Part shown: piece after piece, positions 43,551-52,186 of the stretch
How the letters are laid out: the number at the start of each line of letters is the position of its first letter
Numbering within the stretch: position 1 is the stretch's first letter
From: JBFWPF01 sp050250135
GTDB taxonomy: Bacteria > Chlamydiota > Chlamydiia > Chlamydiales > JAFEGQ01
NCBI GenBank assembly: GCA_050250135.1
Contig: JBFWPF010000004.1
Location: 1 to 64,000, forward strand
DNA length: 64,000 nucleotides
Direction: 5' to 3'
The notes under the pieces: model-generated
Seen by the model: the letters and a program-made list of their open reading frames with translations, nothing else
Told to the model about the DNA's origin: nothing
Database searches by the model: none
Made by a program: the position numbers and the translations under genes

Positions 43551-44798
43551 ATGGGGCAGACACTTTCTGCATCGAGACGGTCGTGGACCATTGGGACTCT
43601 CTACCTGCTGGTCTTTGCTAATTCCTTGGGTAAGACAGTCATCTTGCTCTTTGTTGCGATACTCCTTTTCGACAGGAATAGCCCCTTTCTCCCCGAGCAA
43701 ACCTCCGAGGCAGCGCGTTATCTCCTCTACGGGTTGCTAATCGGGGCGTCGGCTGCAGTAGAGCTGGTTATAACCCCGTTTGTGGGAGCCATTTCGGACC
43801 GCTATGGGCGGCGGGCCATTCTTTTGGTGACGACCCTCAGCGGCATCCTCGGGTATGTCCTGTGCGTCTTTGGCAGTTATCTCTTCAGCGTCCCTCTCCT
43901 CATGCTGGGACGAGCGGTTTCGGGCCTCTCCACAGCCAATGTTTCGATCTCCATGGCCTGCATCACCGACCTAACGACTCCCCAAAATCGGGGGCGCTAT
44001 ATGTCGATAATCTCGATTTGCCAAGGGTTTGGCTGGGGGGTGGGCCCTCCGATAGGGGCCTACTTGGCCGATCCCACCCTCTTCCCTGGAGCGGGGCCTG
44101 CGATTCCCTTTATTCTTATGGTTGCCCTACTGGGGCTCGGCTGGCTGCTGCTGCTTAGCGCGGCGGAGACGGTGACCCCAAACCGAGCCCCCCTTAACCT
44201 CGGCGATCTCTACAGCGCCTTTCAGGCTACCTTTCGGGTAAGGGGGGTGGGTACCCTCTTCCTGATCTGTGGCGTGATGGTGATCGGTGTTGTCCTCTAC
44301 GTCCACTTTTTTGGCCTCTACCTCACCGAGCGGTTTGAGATGACCCCGCAACGGATCACCCTTGTTTTCCTCTACCTGGCCTTCTGGCGCCTTGTGGGCG
44401 GGTTCCTTGCCAACCTCCTCTTCAAGTATTTCCCAGCAAGGCAACTGGCCACGATCCCCATGTGGGTGCTTGCTGCCGCCTGCCTTGTGGTCCTCCTTCC
44501 CCTCAGCCCCGTCCATCTCTACTGGATAGTCCCCCTAGCTGCCCTTTCGGCTACCATCGTAACGGCCTGCTTCTTCACCCTGTTTGGTGACGCTGCCCAT
44601 CCCGACATGCGTGGAAAGACCTTCGCAGGGGTCCAGAGCCTGCTCGCCTTTGCCTTTTTGGCCGTTCCTTTTGTCGCAGTGGGGCTAGCGGTAGCTTGGC
44701 TTGACCTCCCCAACCTACTGGGCGGGGTACTTATGCTGGGAGCGACGCTGTGGTACATGAGAGCCGTTGCTCCCAAGAGGTTCTCGGGTAGCCGCTAG
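43551..44798 (+). CDS. MFS transporter
   Basis: 415 residues, 12 membrane segments. The loop signature ISDRYGRRAILLVTTLSG is present and GWGVGPPIGAYLADP corresponds to the antiporter motif in segment 5. Resembles TetA-like drug/metabolite exporters. The ATG follows the DUF924 stop directly (TAAATG), so the two are co-transcribed. Convergent with the next MFS gene, 9 bases apart. Substrate unknown. Confidence 0.8.
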   Translation: MGQTLSASRRSWTIGTLYLLVFANSLGKTVILLFVAILLFDRNSPFLPEQTSEAARYLLYGLLIGASAAVELVITPFVGAISDRYGRRAILLVTTLSGILGYVLCVFGSYLFSVPLLMLGRAVSGLSTANVSISMACITDLTTPQNRGRYMSIISICQGFGWGVGPPIGAYLADPTLFPGAGPAIPFILMVALLGLGWLLLLSAAETVTPNRAPLNLGDLYSAFQATFRVRGVGTLFLICGVMVIGVVLYVHFFGLYLTERFEMTPQRITLVFLYLAFWRLVGGFLANLLFKYFPARQLATIPMWVLAAACLVVLLPLSPVHLYWIVPLAALSATIVTACFFTLFGDAAHPDMRGKTFAGVQSLLAFAFLAVPFVAVGLAVAWLDLPNLLGGVLMLGATLWYMRAVAPKRFSGSR

Positions 44799-44807
44799 GG
44801 CGTACCC

Positions 44808-46352
44808 CTAATGGCCTACATCTTCGGGATGGACCACCGGGTGGGGGCCCCCCTTCATCGCCACCAGGACCAGGAGGAAGCTGAAGGCGCCCACCCCTGC
44901 TAAGAGCCACATTGCGGCGGAAAAGCCGGCTGAGAAGGCCTCTTGGAAGAAGTTAAGGAGGACGCTGGGTTCAAAGATCTTCAACTCGAGCACATTGTCC
45001 TGGATCCTCGTAGGATCGGCAAGCAGGCTGCGGATCGTATGGCGGTCGGCATGGTCCACAGTTATCCCCAAATGGCGAAGCTTTGGGAAGACCATCCGTC
45101 CCGCTGCGACCCGGAAAAGGGTGCCTGAGATAGCGACCCCAAGGGTCCCGCCCAACTCTTGCATCGTGGCAAGGGAGCCAGTTGCGACCCCCGCAAGCCG
45201 CTTGGGGAGGGTGGAGAGGGCAAAGGTCGCGGCCGCTGGCCATAGGGTGCCAAAGGTCGCCCCCGTAGCTAGAAGAGCAAGGAGGATCCACCAGGTTGAG
45301 GTGGTGGCCGAAAAGAGGCTCATGCCTGCTGCCGCTACCGCCCAAAGCCCAAAGCCGCCCAGGAGCCACCGCTTGGGCCCCGTTTTTTCAGCCAAATTTC
45401 CCATCAAGAGGCTAAAGAGGGAGTAGGGGATCGCTAGGGCGAGCATCATTAGACCCATAGTGAGGGGCAAAATCTCCCTCAGATTGCTCAGGTAGATCGG
45501 AACAAGGAAAAAGACCGCCCAAAGGCAGAAGACAAGGGTAAAGTTGCAAGCGGTGCAGACAAAAAACATCCGGTTGAGGAAGAGCCGGATCGGGAGTATG
45601 GGCGTTCGGGCTCGCCTCTCGAAAAAGGCCAGACCGATAAACCCCGCTGCCGCCAGCCCGTAAAGGAGGATCATGGGAAGGGAGCTCCACCCCCATACGG
45701 GTCCCTGGACGATGCCGAGCACAAGACTCCCCGTCCCTACGATCAGGAAGAGGACCCCTTTCGGGTCGATTTTCCTACCGCTCTGCTCGTCGCGCGACTC
45801 TCTCACAAAGAGGATGACCATCAGGAGACTCAGCCCGATAATGGGGAGGTTGACAAAGAAAAGGAACCGCCAGCTCAGGTAGGAGATGAAGAGCCCCCCA
45901 ATTAAGGGGCCGAGCCCAAGGCCGACCCCAATTACCGCCGACCAAAAAGCGATCGCCTTCCCTTTGCCACTGGCAGGGAACTGGTGGACGATCAGGCCAA
46001 GGGAGACAGGGAGGACGATCGAAAAGGAGATCCCCTCTAACACCCTTCCGATAATCAGCCATAGCATAGTGGGAGCAAGGCCGCAGAGAAGGACAGAGAG
46101 GGCAAAGAGAAGGAGCCCGAGTAGGTAGATCCGCTTGCGCCCAAAAAGATCGGCTGAGCGCCCTGCCGTTACCAGCAGCGCCGTCATCGCTACCCCAAGC
46201 CCTGTCATAATCCACTGCAAGGCGGCAAGGGTTGCCCCAAAATGGGCTTGAATCGCCGGGATGCCAGTGTTAACCATCGAAAAGTCGAGGGAGTTGGCCA
46301 ATATCCCTATGCCGATGCCACATGCTCCAACCCACCGCTTGTCATCGCTCAT
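44808..46352 (-). CDS. MFS transporter, DHA2 (EmrB/QacA) family
   Basis: 514 residues from ATG 46352 (frame opens at 46388), 14 predicted membrane segments. Family blocks: LDFSMVNTGIPAI in segment 1, SADLFGRKRIYLLG in the loop, GLGPLIGGLFISYLSWRFLFFVNLPIG-like region (here FVNLPIIGL), and LGVAISGTLFRV. These pumps export hydrophobic drugs or acids. No membrane-fusion partner is adjacent. Confidence 0.88.
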   Translation of the reverse strand: MSDDKRWVGACGIGIGILANSLDFSMVNTGIPAIQAHFGATLAALQWIMTGLGVAMTALLVTAGRSADLFGRKRIYLLGLLLFALSVLLCGLAPTMLWLIIGRVLEGISFSIVLPVSLGLIVHQFPASGKGKAIAFWSAVIGVGLGLGPLIGGLFISYLSWRFLFFVNLPIIGLSLLMVILFVRESRDEQSGRKIDPKGVLFLIVGTGSLVLGIVQGPVWGWSSLPMILLYGLAAAGFIGLAFFERRARTPILPIRLFLNRMFFVCTACNFTLVFCLWAVFFLVPIYLSNLREILPLTMGLMMLALAIPYSLFSLLMGNLAEKTGPKRWLLGGFGLWAVAAAGMSLFSATTSTWWILLALLATGATFGTLWPAAATFALSTLPKRLAGVATGSLATMQELGGTLGVAISGTLFRVAAGRMVFPKLRHLGITVDHADRHTIRSLLADPTRIQDNVLELKIFEPSVLLNFFQEAFSAGFSAAMWLLAGVGAFSFLLVLVAMKGGPHPVVHPEDVGH

Positions 46353-46411
46353 GGCTCTAGGTATAGAGGCGTCGTGCCCAAAAGGCAACCTTCATGCTAT
46401 AGAAAACGGGG

Positions 46412-46786
46412 ATGACCTTTATCCTCGATACCCTCTCCTGGATAGCGATCGCCGCCCTCTCGATCGGCTATTGGCTGCAGATCTGGAAGATCTATGTCCA
46501 CAAAGAGGTGCGCGACCTCTCCCTTCCCTACCATATCCTGCAAGCGGTTGGCTTTGCTATTCTGGGTATCACCGCTTACATGGAAAACTCAATGATCTTC
46601 CTCACCAAGCAGATCACCTCGACGATTCCAGTCGTCATTATCATCGGGCAGATCCTCTACCATAAGGGGGACAAGTGGCATGAAGTGGGGCAGGAGGAGA
46701 ACTGCCAGTGTGGGAGCGAGATCGATGCCTCCTGGACCTACTGCCCCTTTTGCGCAAAAAGGGTAGGCCGTGGAACTCCTGACTAA
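46412..46786 (+). CDS. PQ-loop/SemiSWEET-like membrane protein with C-terminal zinc ribbon
   Basis: 124 residues. Three hydrophobic segments with a PQ-loop-like repeat (IGYWLQIWKIYVHKEVRDLSL), as in single-repeat SemiSWEET transporters, cover residues 1-88. The C-terminal CQCGSEIDASWTYCPFCAKR is a four-Cys zinc ribbon. Joining a sugar-transporter-like triple-helix bundle to a zinc ribbon is not a usual combination. It overlaps the next gene by 17 bases. The role is unknown. Confidence 0.65.
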   Translation: MTFILDTLSWIAIAALSIGYWLQIWKIYVHKEVRDLSLPYHILQAVGFAILGITAYMENSMIFLTKQITSTIPVVIIIGQILYHKGDKWHEVGQEENCQCGSEIDASWTYCPFCAKRVGRGTPD

Positions 46787-47360
46787 TGCAGCCGGCTATG
46801 GGGCTGGCCTTGCGGTCCGCTCCTACTGCGGCATCCACTACCTCTACACCGTCCGCGAGTACCTCGAACAGGGGCTCTCCTATCTTCTCAGGGGAAAGCT
46901 GGGAGAGACGCTGGGTAACCTTGTCGGCAAGCAGCTCTCCTACGTCCTGGCCTTTCCCGCAGTGAACCTCGTCGGAGAGCTGATCTCCCTCTCCGTGAGC
47001 ACGGGGATTGCCTATCTGATAAAGGTGGGGGCTCGCCAAATTTGGGGAAGAGAGGAAGAGCCGACCCCTTGGGCTCCCCTGATCGTCGGTTTTTGCGCTG
47101 CTTTTGTAGTAAAGAATTTAGTAGCATTTCATTCGCTGGAGGGGCTCTACAACGCCCTCAAGGCGGGGACAACGTGGGCTACGGAGCGTTATCTTGGAGA
47201 AAAGAGCTTTGCGGGTCCGATCTCAAAGGCCGTTGGCCTCCAATTTGCCACCTTCGCCGCCTTCCCCGCTGCCTCCCTGGTCGGCGATGGCGCCGGCCTT
47301 GCCGTGAAGCAGGGGATCCACCTCGGCTACAAGCGGCTAACCCTTACTACTGTCGAATAG
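46770..47360 (+). CDS. hydrophobic protein with duplicated halves
   Basis: 196 residues, GTG start with GGGTAGG upstream, overlapping the PQ-loop gene. The two halves resemble each other: GKLGETLGNLVGKQ..AFPAVNLVGELISLSV (about 35-75) and GEKSFAGPISKAVG..AFPAASLVGDGAGLAV (about 145-185). Each half contains an AFPA[VA][NS]LVG segment and an adjacent hydrophobic stretch. No known family. The 3' end overlaps the convergent gene at 47337 by 24 bases. Confidence 0.6.
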   Translation: MELLTNAAGYGAGLAVRSYCGIHYLYTVREYLEQGLSYLLRGKLGETLGNLVGKQLSYVLAFPAVNLVGELISLSVSTGIAYLIKVGARQIWGREEEPTPWAPLIVGFCAAFVVKNLVAFHSLEGLYNALKAGTTWATERYLGEKSFAGPISKAVGLQFATFAAFPAASLVGDGAGLAVKQGIHLGYKRLTLTTVE

Positions 47361-48071
47361 ATCCCGCAACTGTTGCCGATACACTAGCAGCTTTTCCATC
47401 CGCTCCTTGGCTTCCCCAGTTTGATGCTTGGTGATCCGTTTCAGGGTATGGATGAGAGGAAAGCGGTGGCGCTCTTCTCGAAGTCCCGTCAAAAGGACCA
47501 TCCCAAGCCCGGCAGCTAGGATCAAGAGGGGAGAAGACAAAAGGGCGGCTGCCTGGCTCTGCCAGATCCGGTAGCCCAACCCGATTCGGCTAAGGCCTAC
47601 AATAGCGATTCCGGCAAGGGAGAGGGCGGAGATCTGTATCCAGCTCCCCAAGAATGCCCGTTGCATTTTCTGCTCTTGCTCTTTAGCCACCCTCCACTCC
47701 TCTACTTTAACGGTAGCCCACTCGGGGGTCATCACGCTGTAGTCGAGCTCGGATCTTTGATAGCCCCTAGGAAAGTAGGGAAGGGCAGCGGCAACAGCTG
47801 GGTTTGTAGCGTCAGGCTTCTCGTCGGAGTTTGTGAAGGTCTCGTCATAATAGCCCCAGGCCAACGCAAGGATGAAGCACCCTACCCCTTGGACCGCTGT
47901 CGAAAGAGTGGCTGCACCAAGGCTTTTCCAAAGAGGAGGGTTAAACCTCCACTGGATGATCGGAAGGGCGATGGCGGTAGCTAGCGAAGTAACGGCTGAG
48001 CCGCTCACCCACCCTTCAATGGTTCGACCGCACCGGGCTCCATTAATGACAGCCTCATCAACTGGGTTCAT
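47337..48071 (-). CDS. uncharacterised membrane protein
   Basis: 244 residues with two hydrophobic pairs (about 25-70 and 145-200) separated by a polar segment, and a charged C-terminal helix. Resembles bilobed inclusion-membrane-type proteins in layout only. The ATG at 48071 directly abuts the second TnpB element; before that insertion its ATGA overlapped the stop of the pseudouridine synthase gene (reconstruction), so the two formed one operon. Confidence 0.65.
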   Translation of the reverse strand: MNPVDEAVINGARCGRTIEGWVSGSAVTSLATAIALPIIQWRFNPPLWKSLGAATLSTAVQGVGCFILALAWGYYDETFTNSDEKPDATNPAVAAALPYFPRGYQRSELDYSVMTPEWATVKVEEWRVAKEQEQKMQRAFLGSWIQISALSLAGIAIVGLSRIGLGYRIWQSQAAALLSSPLLILAAGLGMVLLTGLREERHRFPLIHTLKRITKHQTGEAKERMEKLLVYRQQLRDLFDSSKG

Positions 48072-48172
48072 CCTACGGACGGCATGGAAACCCAGCCCTT
48101 CAGGTCTGGGAGGAAATGCCGCCTCCTAGTTTGTGTTGTTTCTAAACTGCGCATCCTAGATAATTCCCTTAC

Positions 48173-49258
48173 ATGCCTACCAAAACCATCTGTTGCAAGC
48201 TTTCGACCACCGATGAGCAGGCGCGAGCTCTTGTCGAGACCAGCCAGCGCTACTCCGATGCCTGTAACCATGTCCTTCAGAGAGCAAGTGTGGAGAAGAC
48301 CCACAATCCGATCAAGCTCCATAAAATGTGTTACAACGAAATCCGGGAACGTTTTGGACTATCTGCCAATCTTGCGGTGCGTGCCATCCGCCGCGTGTCA
48401 GGCAATTTGACCCGCCTACAGGGTGCAAGACAACGGCCCAGGCAATTTCAGCCAAGGAGTGTCGATTACGATGCTCGAATCTTCTCCTTTTGGAAGGAGA
48501 AGGAGCTCGTTTCTCTGACCACGACACAAGGAAGGATCCGCCTGCTTATGGTGTTAGGTGATTTCCAAAGAAGAGCTCTTGAGGGACAGAATCCTACTTC
48601 GGCCACTGTGATCAACAAGGGGGGTGTCTGGTACATCCACATCGTCGTCGAATTTGAAGCCCAAACCGCTTCAGGAGAGGGTGTGATGGGTGTCGATCTG
48701 GGCATCACCAATATTGTCGCCACCTCGACCGGTCACTTGGAAAAAGGCGACTTAAGGCAAGCCTACAAAGCGAAACGGGCCACCATCCGTGCCAGTTTGC
48801 AGTCTAAGGGGACACGAGGGGCCCGGAAGCTTTTGCGCAAATTATCAGGCCGAGAGAATCGGTCTATCCGTCACCAGAACCATGTCTTGTCTAAACAGCT
48901 GATTGAGGAAGCCAAAAGGCACAAGTGCGGTCTGATCCGCATGGAACAGCTTAAGGGGATCCGCAGCAGAACCAAGAGGTGGAATAAACACAGGAACCGG
49001 ATGGTTTCGGGTTGGAGTTTTTGCCAGCTGCAGCAGTTTGTCCTCTACAAGGGAAACGCTGTTGGGATCACCCTTGAGTGGATCGATCCTGCCTACACGA
49101 GCCAGACCTGCCATTCCTGTTTGCAACTAGGCTCTCGTGAGGGGGAGCGATTTTGCTGTATAACCTGTGGCGATTGCCATGCTGATCTCAATGCAGCGTG
49201 TGTGATCTCCTTAGGCGGGGCTGTCTGTAAACCAGCCCGAATCAGCGGCGCTAGCTAG
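48173..49258 (+). CDS. tnpB: TnpB RNA-guided nuclease, copy 2
   Basis: 361 residues, ATG start. Catalytic residues intact: GVDLGITNIVATS, IRMEQLKGI, DCHADLNAAC; zinc finger TCHSC..CITCGD. Roughly 35 residues differ from copy 1, scattered along the protein and mostly conservative, so both copies seem to have diverged under constraint rather than decayed. The predicted guide starts at 49294 in host sequence. Confidence 0.93.
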   Translation: MPTKTICCKLSTTDEQARALVETSQRYSDACNHVLQRASVEKTHNPIKLHKMCYNEIRERFGLSANLAVRAIRRVSGNLTRLQGARQRPRQFQPRSVDYDARIFSFWKEKELVSLTTTQGRIRLLMVLGDFQRRALEGQNPTSATVINKGGVWYIHIVVEFEAQTASGEGVMGVDLGITNIVATSTGHLEKGDLRQAYKAKRATIRASLQSKGTRGARKLLRKLSGRENRSIRHQNHVLSKQLIEEAKRHKCGLIRMEQLKGIRSRTKRWNKHRNRMVSGWSFCQLQQFVLYKGNAVGITLEWIDPAYTSQTCHSCLQLGSREGERFCCITCGDCHADLNAACVISLGGAVCKPARISGAS

Positions 49259-49293
49259 CTGAGAGCTTTCGCCTTTAGGCGAGAGTTGTTTAC
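49259..49293 (+). ncRNA. 3' scaffold of the predicted omega RNA, copy 2
   Basis: Right-end hairpin of the element after the tnpB stop. The 5' limit is not visible. The guide would read GTGAGTCCTACTCG.. from 49294, the antisense of the pseudouridine synthase C-terminus. Confidence 0.45.
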
Positions 49294-50099
49294 GTGAGTC
49301 CTACTCGTTGGAATGAAGTGGGGAGTTTAGCGGTAAAGTGGAGCGGTTTCCCTGTTACCGGGTGGTTAAAGGCTAGGGTATGGGCGTGAAGGGCAAGCCG
49401 CTCGATCGGATCAAAGGAGCCCCCATACCGCTTGTCTCCCACCACGGGATGGCCCGCCTCACTGCAATGGACCCGGATCTGGTGCTTCCGCCCCGTCTCT
49501 AATTTTAGGCGCAAGTGGGAGAGCTTGGGGGTTCGCCCGATCACCTCAAAGTGGGTGACCGCCCGCTTCCCCTTGGGATGGGAGGCCACACTCAGATCGG
49601 CGCGCTCCAGAAGGAGGCTCTCCCAGGTTCCCTTATCCTCTGCGAGGTGCCCCTCGACGACCGCGATATACTCCCTTTCGAGGTTGCGGCCTTCAAACAG
49701 AGCGTCGAGCCCCTCATGCCCCCGCTCTGACCGGGCAAAGACCATCACACCCGAGGTCTCGCGGTCGAGCCTGTGGACCGGCTGGATCTTCGGCTCCTCC
49801 AAGTGGTGGCGGAGGAGGCCCAAAGCGTGGCGAGAGCCTGGTGTGTCGAGGGGAAAACTGAGAAGGCCAGCCGGCTTGCTGATCGCGATCAGGTGGGGGT
49901 CCTCATAGAGGATGTGGATCCCACAAAAGGGGCGAACCTCGTAGCGGCCAAGGGTGACCTCCTCCCCCTCAATCGGGAGGGTCGCCTTCCGCTCCACCTG
50001 CCCATTGACCCTCACACGCCCCCCAGCAAGCCAATTTTTTAGTGTGCGTCTGCTGCTATCGGGGTAGAGGGTCGCTAGGTGATCAATGAGTGACTTCAT
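49290..50099 (-). CDS. RluA-family 23S rRNA/tRNA pseudouridine synthase
   Basis: 269 residues. N-terminal S4 domain (SRRTLKNWLAGGRVRVNG), then the catalytic motif PVHRLDRETSGVMVFARS with the essential Asp, and the C-terminal blocks LRLKLETGRKHQIRVHC and GHPVVGDKRYGG. The RluC/RluD/RluA target cannot be told from sequence alone. Its stop codon TAA is formed by the end of the TnpB element. Confidence 0.92.
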   Translation of the reverse strand: MKSLIDHLATLYPDSSRRTLKNWLAGGRVRVNGQVERKATLPIEGEEVTLGRYEVRPFCGIHILYEDPHLIAISKPAGLLSFPLDTPGSRHALGLLRHHLEEPKIQPVHRLDRETSGVMVFARSERGHEGLDALFEGRNLEREYIAVVEGHLAEDKGTWESLLLERADLSVASHPKGKRAVTHFEVIGRTPKLSHLRLKLETGRKHQIRVHCSEAGHPVVGDKRYGGSFDPIERLALHAHTLAFNHPVTGKPLHFTAKLPTSFQRVGLT

Positions 50100-50152
50100 G
50101 GTCAGGATTATACCCTTGACGGCCCTTAAATGGCAGCGGTAATATGCCCCCT

Positions 50153-50647
50153 ATGAAGCGAAAAGTTCTCTTACTCCTTCTCCTCGTCATCCCTCTGGTA
50201 GCAAAGGAGCAAGAGAAGGGGCCGAACCTCCTCCAGGTGCTGCAACAGGGAGGGGAGTTCAATACGCTGATCGCCGCTTTTCAGGAGGCCGAGCTGGTCC
50301 CCCTATTGAGTGAGCTTGGCCCCTACACCCTCTTTGCTCCGACCGACCGGGCCTTTACCCTCCTCTTTCCGGGGACCCTTCAGGAGCTGATGGTTCCCGA
50401 AGGGCGTCTGAAACTTAGGACCCTCCTCCGCTATCACCTCGTGCGAGGGGAGCTTACCCCCGACCAGATTCGGCGGGCGGGCGTTCTCAACACCCTGGCT
50501 GGAGAGCCTCTCGTCGTCAACCCGAGCTGGGGTCAGATCGAGATTGAGAATGCGACACTCGGTGAGGCGATGAAGGGGACTAACGGTGTTGTCTACCCGA
50601 TCGATCGTGTCCTGCAACCAACAGAGGGAGCCTCGTATGGCGGTTAA
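50153..50647 (+). CDS. secreted fasciclin-domain protein
   Basis: 164 residues from ATG 50153. Signal peptide KVLLLLLLVIPLVA, then one FAS1 domain with both signature blocks: FNTLIAAFQEAELVPLLSELGPYTLFAPTDRAF and a C-terminal NGVVYPIDRVLQP. FAS1 domains mediate adhesion or matrix contacts. It overlaps the nitroreductase start by 11 bases, the first gene of a tight four-gene run. Confidence 0.88.
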   Translation: MKRKVLLLLLLVIPLVAKEQEKGPNLLQVLQQGGEFNTLIAAFQEAELVPLLSELGPYTLFAPTDRAFTLLFPGTLQELMVPEGRLKLRTLLRYHLVRGELTPDQIRRAGVLNTLAGEPLVVNPSWGQIEIENATLGEAMKGTNGVVYPIDRVLQPTEGASYGG

Positions 50648-51236
50648 AGATCCCGATCTGGGCCACCCGGTTCACGACCTTATCAAGAAGCGGTGGAGCC
50701 CATGTGTCTTTGCCGACAGGCCGATTCCCGAGGGCAAACTCAAGTCGCTCTTCGAGGCGGCCCGGTGGGCCCCCTCCTCCTACAACGAACAGCCCTGGCA
50801 CTGGGTGATCGCCTTTAAGGGGACCCCCGAATTTCAGAAGATCCTCTCCCTGCTCGTCGAACCGAACCAGGAGTGGGCGAAGGGGGCCCCCCTCATCGGG
50901 ATTACCGTCACTCACCTCACTTTTGACCGCAATGGGAAGCCTAACCGGCACGCCTACCACGATGTGGGGCTGGCGATGGGGGGGCTCTGCGTTCAGGCAA
51001 CCGCTGAGGGGCTCTACGTCCACCAGATGGCGGGATTTGACCATCAGGGCGCTCCCAAGGCCTTGGGTATTCCCGAGGGGTATGAGGCGGTCGCCGCCTT
51101 TGCTATCGGCTATGCCGGCGATCCCGAAAAGGCCTCTGAGAACCTTAAGGGGCGAGATACCAGTAAGCGGGAGCGGCGAAAACTCGCCGATCTGATCCAC
51201 CACGGAACATGGGACAAGAGATGGTTAAGCGAATAG
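50637..51236 (+). CDS. nitroreductase family protein
   Basis: 199 residues from ATG 50637. FMN-binding features: KKRWSPCVFADRPIP, the RWAPSSYNEQPWHWVI block and GLAMGGLCVQATAEGLYVHQMAGFD, with AAFAIGYAG at the C-terminal side. Members reduce nitro-aromatics, quinones or act as flavin reductases. The 3' end overlaps mdh by 16 bases. Confidence 0.9.
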   Translation: MAVKDPDLGHPVHDLIKKRWSPCVFADRPIPEGKLKSLFEAARWAPSSYNEQPWHWVIAFKGTPEFQKILSLLVEPNQEWAKGAPLIGITVTHLTFDRNGKPNRHAYHDVGLAMGGLCVQATAEGLYVHQMAGFDHQGAPKALGIPEGYEAVAAFAIGYAGDPEKASENLKGRDTSKRERRKLADLIHHGTWDKRWLSE

Positions 51237-52186
51237 CGGTTACAGGTGGGGCGGGGCAGATCGCTTACAGCCTCCTTTTTCGTCTAGCACGGGGTGAGCT
51301 CCTCAGCGAGCCGATTGCCCTCCATATCCTCGAGCTCCCCGATGCGATCGGGATGCTTGAAGGGGTCGTGATGGAGCTTAACGACTGCGCCTTTCCCCTG
51401 CTCCAGCAGATCATTGTCGGTAGCGATCCCCGCAAGGTTTTCGAGGGGGTCGACTACGCCTTTCTCGTCGGCGCCAAACCCCGCACCAAGGGGATGGAGA
51501 GGGGAGAGCTTCTTAAGGAGAATGGGAAGATCTTTATCGAGCAGGGGAAGGCCCTTAATGGCGCTGCTAGCTCCGGTTGCAAGGTCCTTGTCGTGGGCAA
51601 CCCGTGCAACACCAACTGCCTGATCGGGATGCAAAACGCCCCCGATTTAGCGCAGAAAAACTGGCATGCGATGATGCGCCTCGACCAAAACCGGGCGACC
51701 TATCAGCTTGCTCAAAAGGCACGCCGCCCCGTAACCGAGGTCACCCATCTCACCATTTGGGGGAACCACTCCTCCACCCAGGTGCCCGACTTCCTAAACG
51801 CCAGGATTAGTGGAAAACCGGCTGCAGAGGTGATCGGGGATAGGGCATGGCTGGAGGGCCCCTTTATCACCACCGTTCAGAAGCGGGGGGCCGCCGTTAT
51901 CGAGGCTCGCGGCAAATCATCGGCCGCCTCCGCTGCCTCAGCTGCCCTCGATGCGATGGGCTCAATTATCAGACCCACCCCAAAGGGCCACTGGTTCTCC
52001 TCCGCCGTCCTTAGCGACGGCAACCCCTACGGCATTGCTGACGGCCTGATCTTTTCCTTCCCCATCCGCTCTAAAGGGGAAGGGGAGTGGGAATTCGTCC
52101 CGAACTTAGAGCTGGACCCATTTTTGCGGGAGCGGTTACAAGCGACCGAAGAGGAGCTATTGGCCGAACGGAGGGAGGTGCTATGA
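51221..52186 (+). CDS. mdh: malate dehydrogenase
   Basis: 321 residues from ATG 51221. NAD-binding VTGGAGQIAYSLLFRLA, substrate loop AKPRTKGMERGELL, VGNPCNTNCLIGMQNAP and the catalytic His in TIWGNHSSTQVPDF. This is the type with an AGQIAYSLLFR motif, found in chlamydiae, proteobacteria and eukaryotic cytosol. Its stop overlaps the citrate synthase start (ATGA), so malate oxidation and citrate formation are co-translated. Confidence 0.95.
   Translation: MVKRIAVTGGAGQIAYSLLFRLARGELLSEPIALHILELPDAIGMLEGVVMELNDCAFPLLQQIIVGSDPRKVFEGVDYAFLVGAKPRTKGMERGELLKENGKIFIEQGKALNGAASSGCKVLVVGNPCNTNCLIGMQNAPDLAQKNWHAMMRLDQNRATYQLAQKARRPVTEVTHLTIWGNHSSTQVPDFLNARISGKPAAEVIGDRAWLEGPFITTVQKRGAAVIEARGKSSAASAASAALDAMGSIIRPTPKGHWFSSAVLSDGNPYGIADGLIFSFPIRSKGEGEWEFVPNLELDPFLRERLQATEEELLAERREVL

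Larger units (their letters stand above)
48072..49293 (+). mobile_element. IS200/IS605-type tnpB-only element, copy 2
   Basis: 1222 bp, the same length as copy 1. Left-end hairpin at about 48081-48120, right-end hairpin TTTCGCCTTTAGGCGAGAG (49268-49286) followed by TTGTTTAC. Left flank TTCAT, right flank GTGAGTCC. Removing the element restores CTC ACA TGA for the pseudouridine synthase, with ATGA overlapping the start of the 244-residue gene. In the present state the element supplies TAA. No tnpA in the element or the window. Confidence 0.85.
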
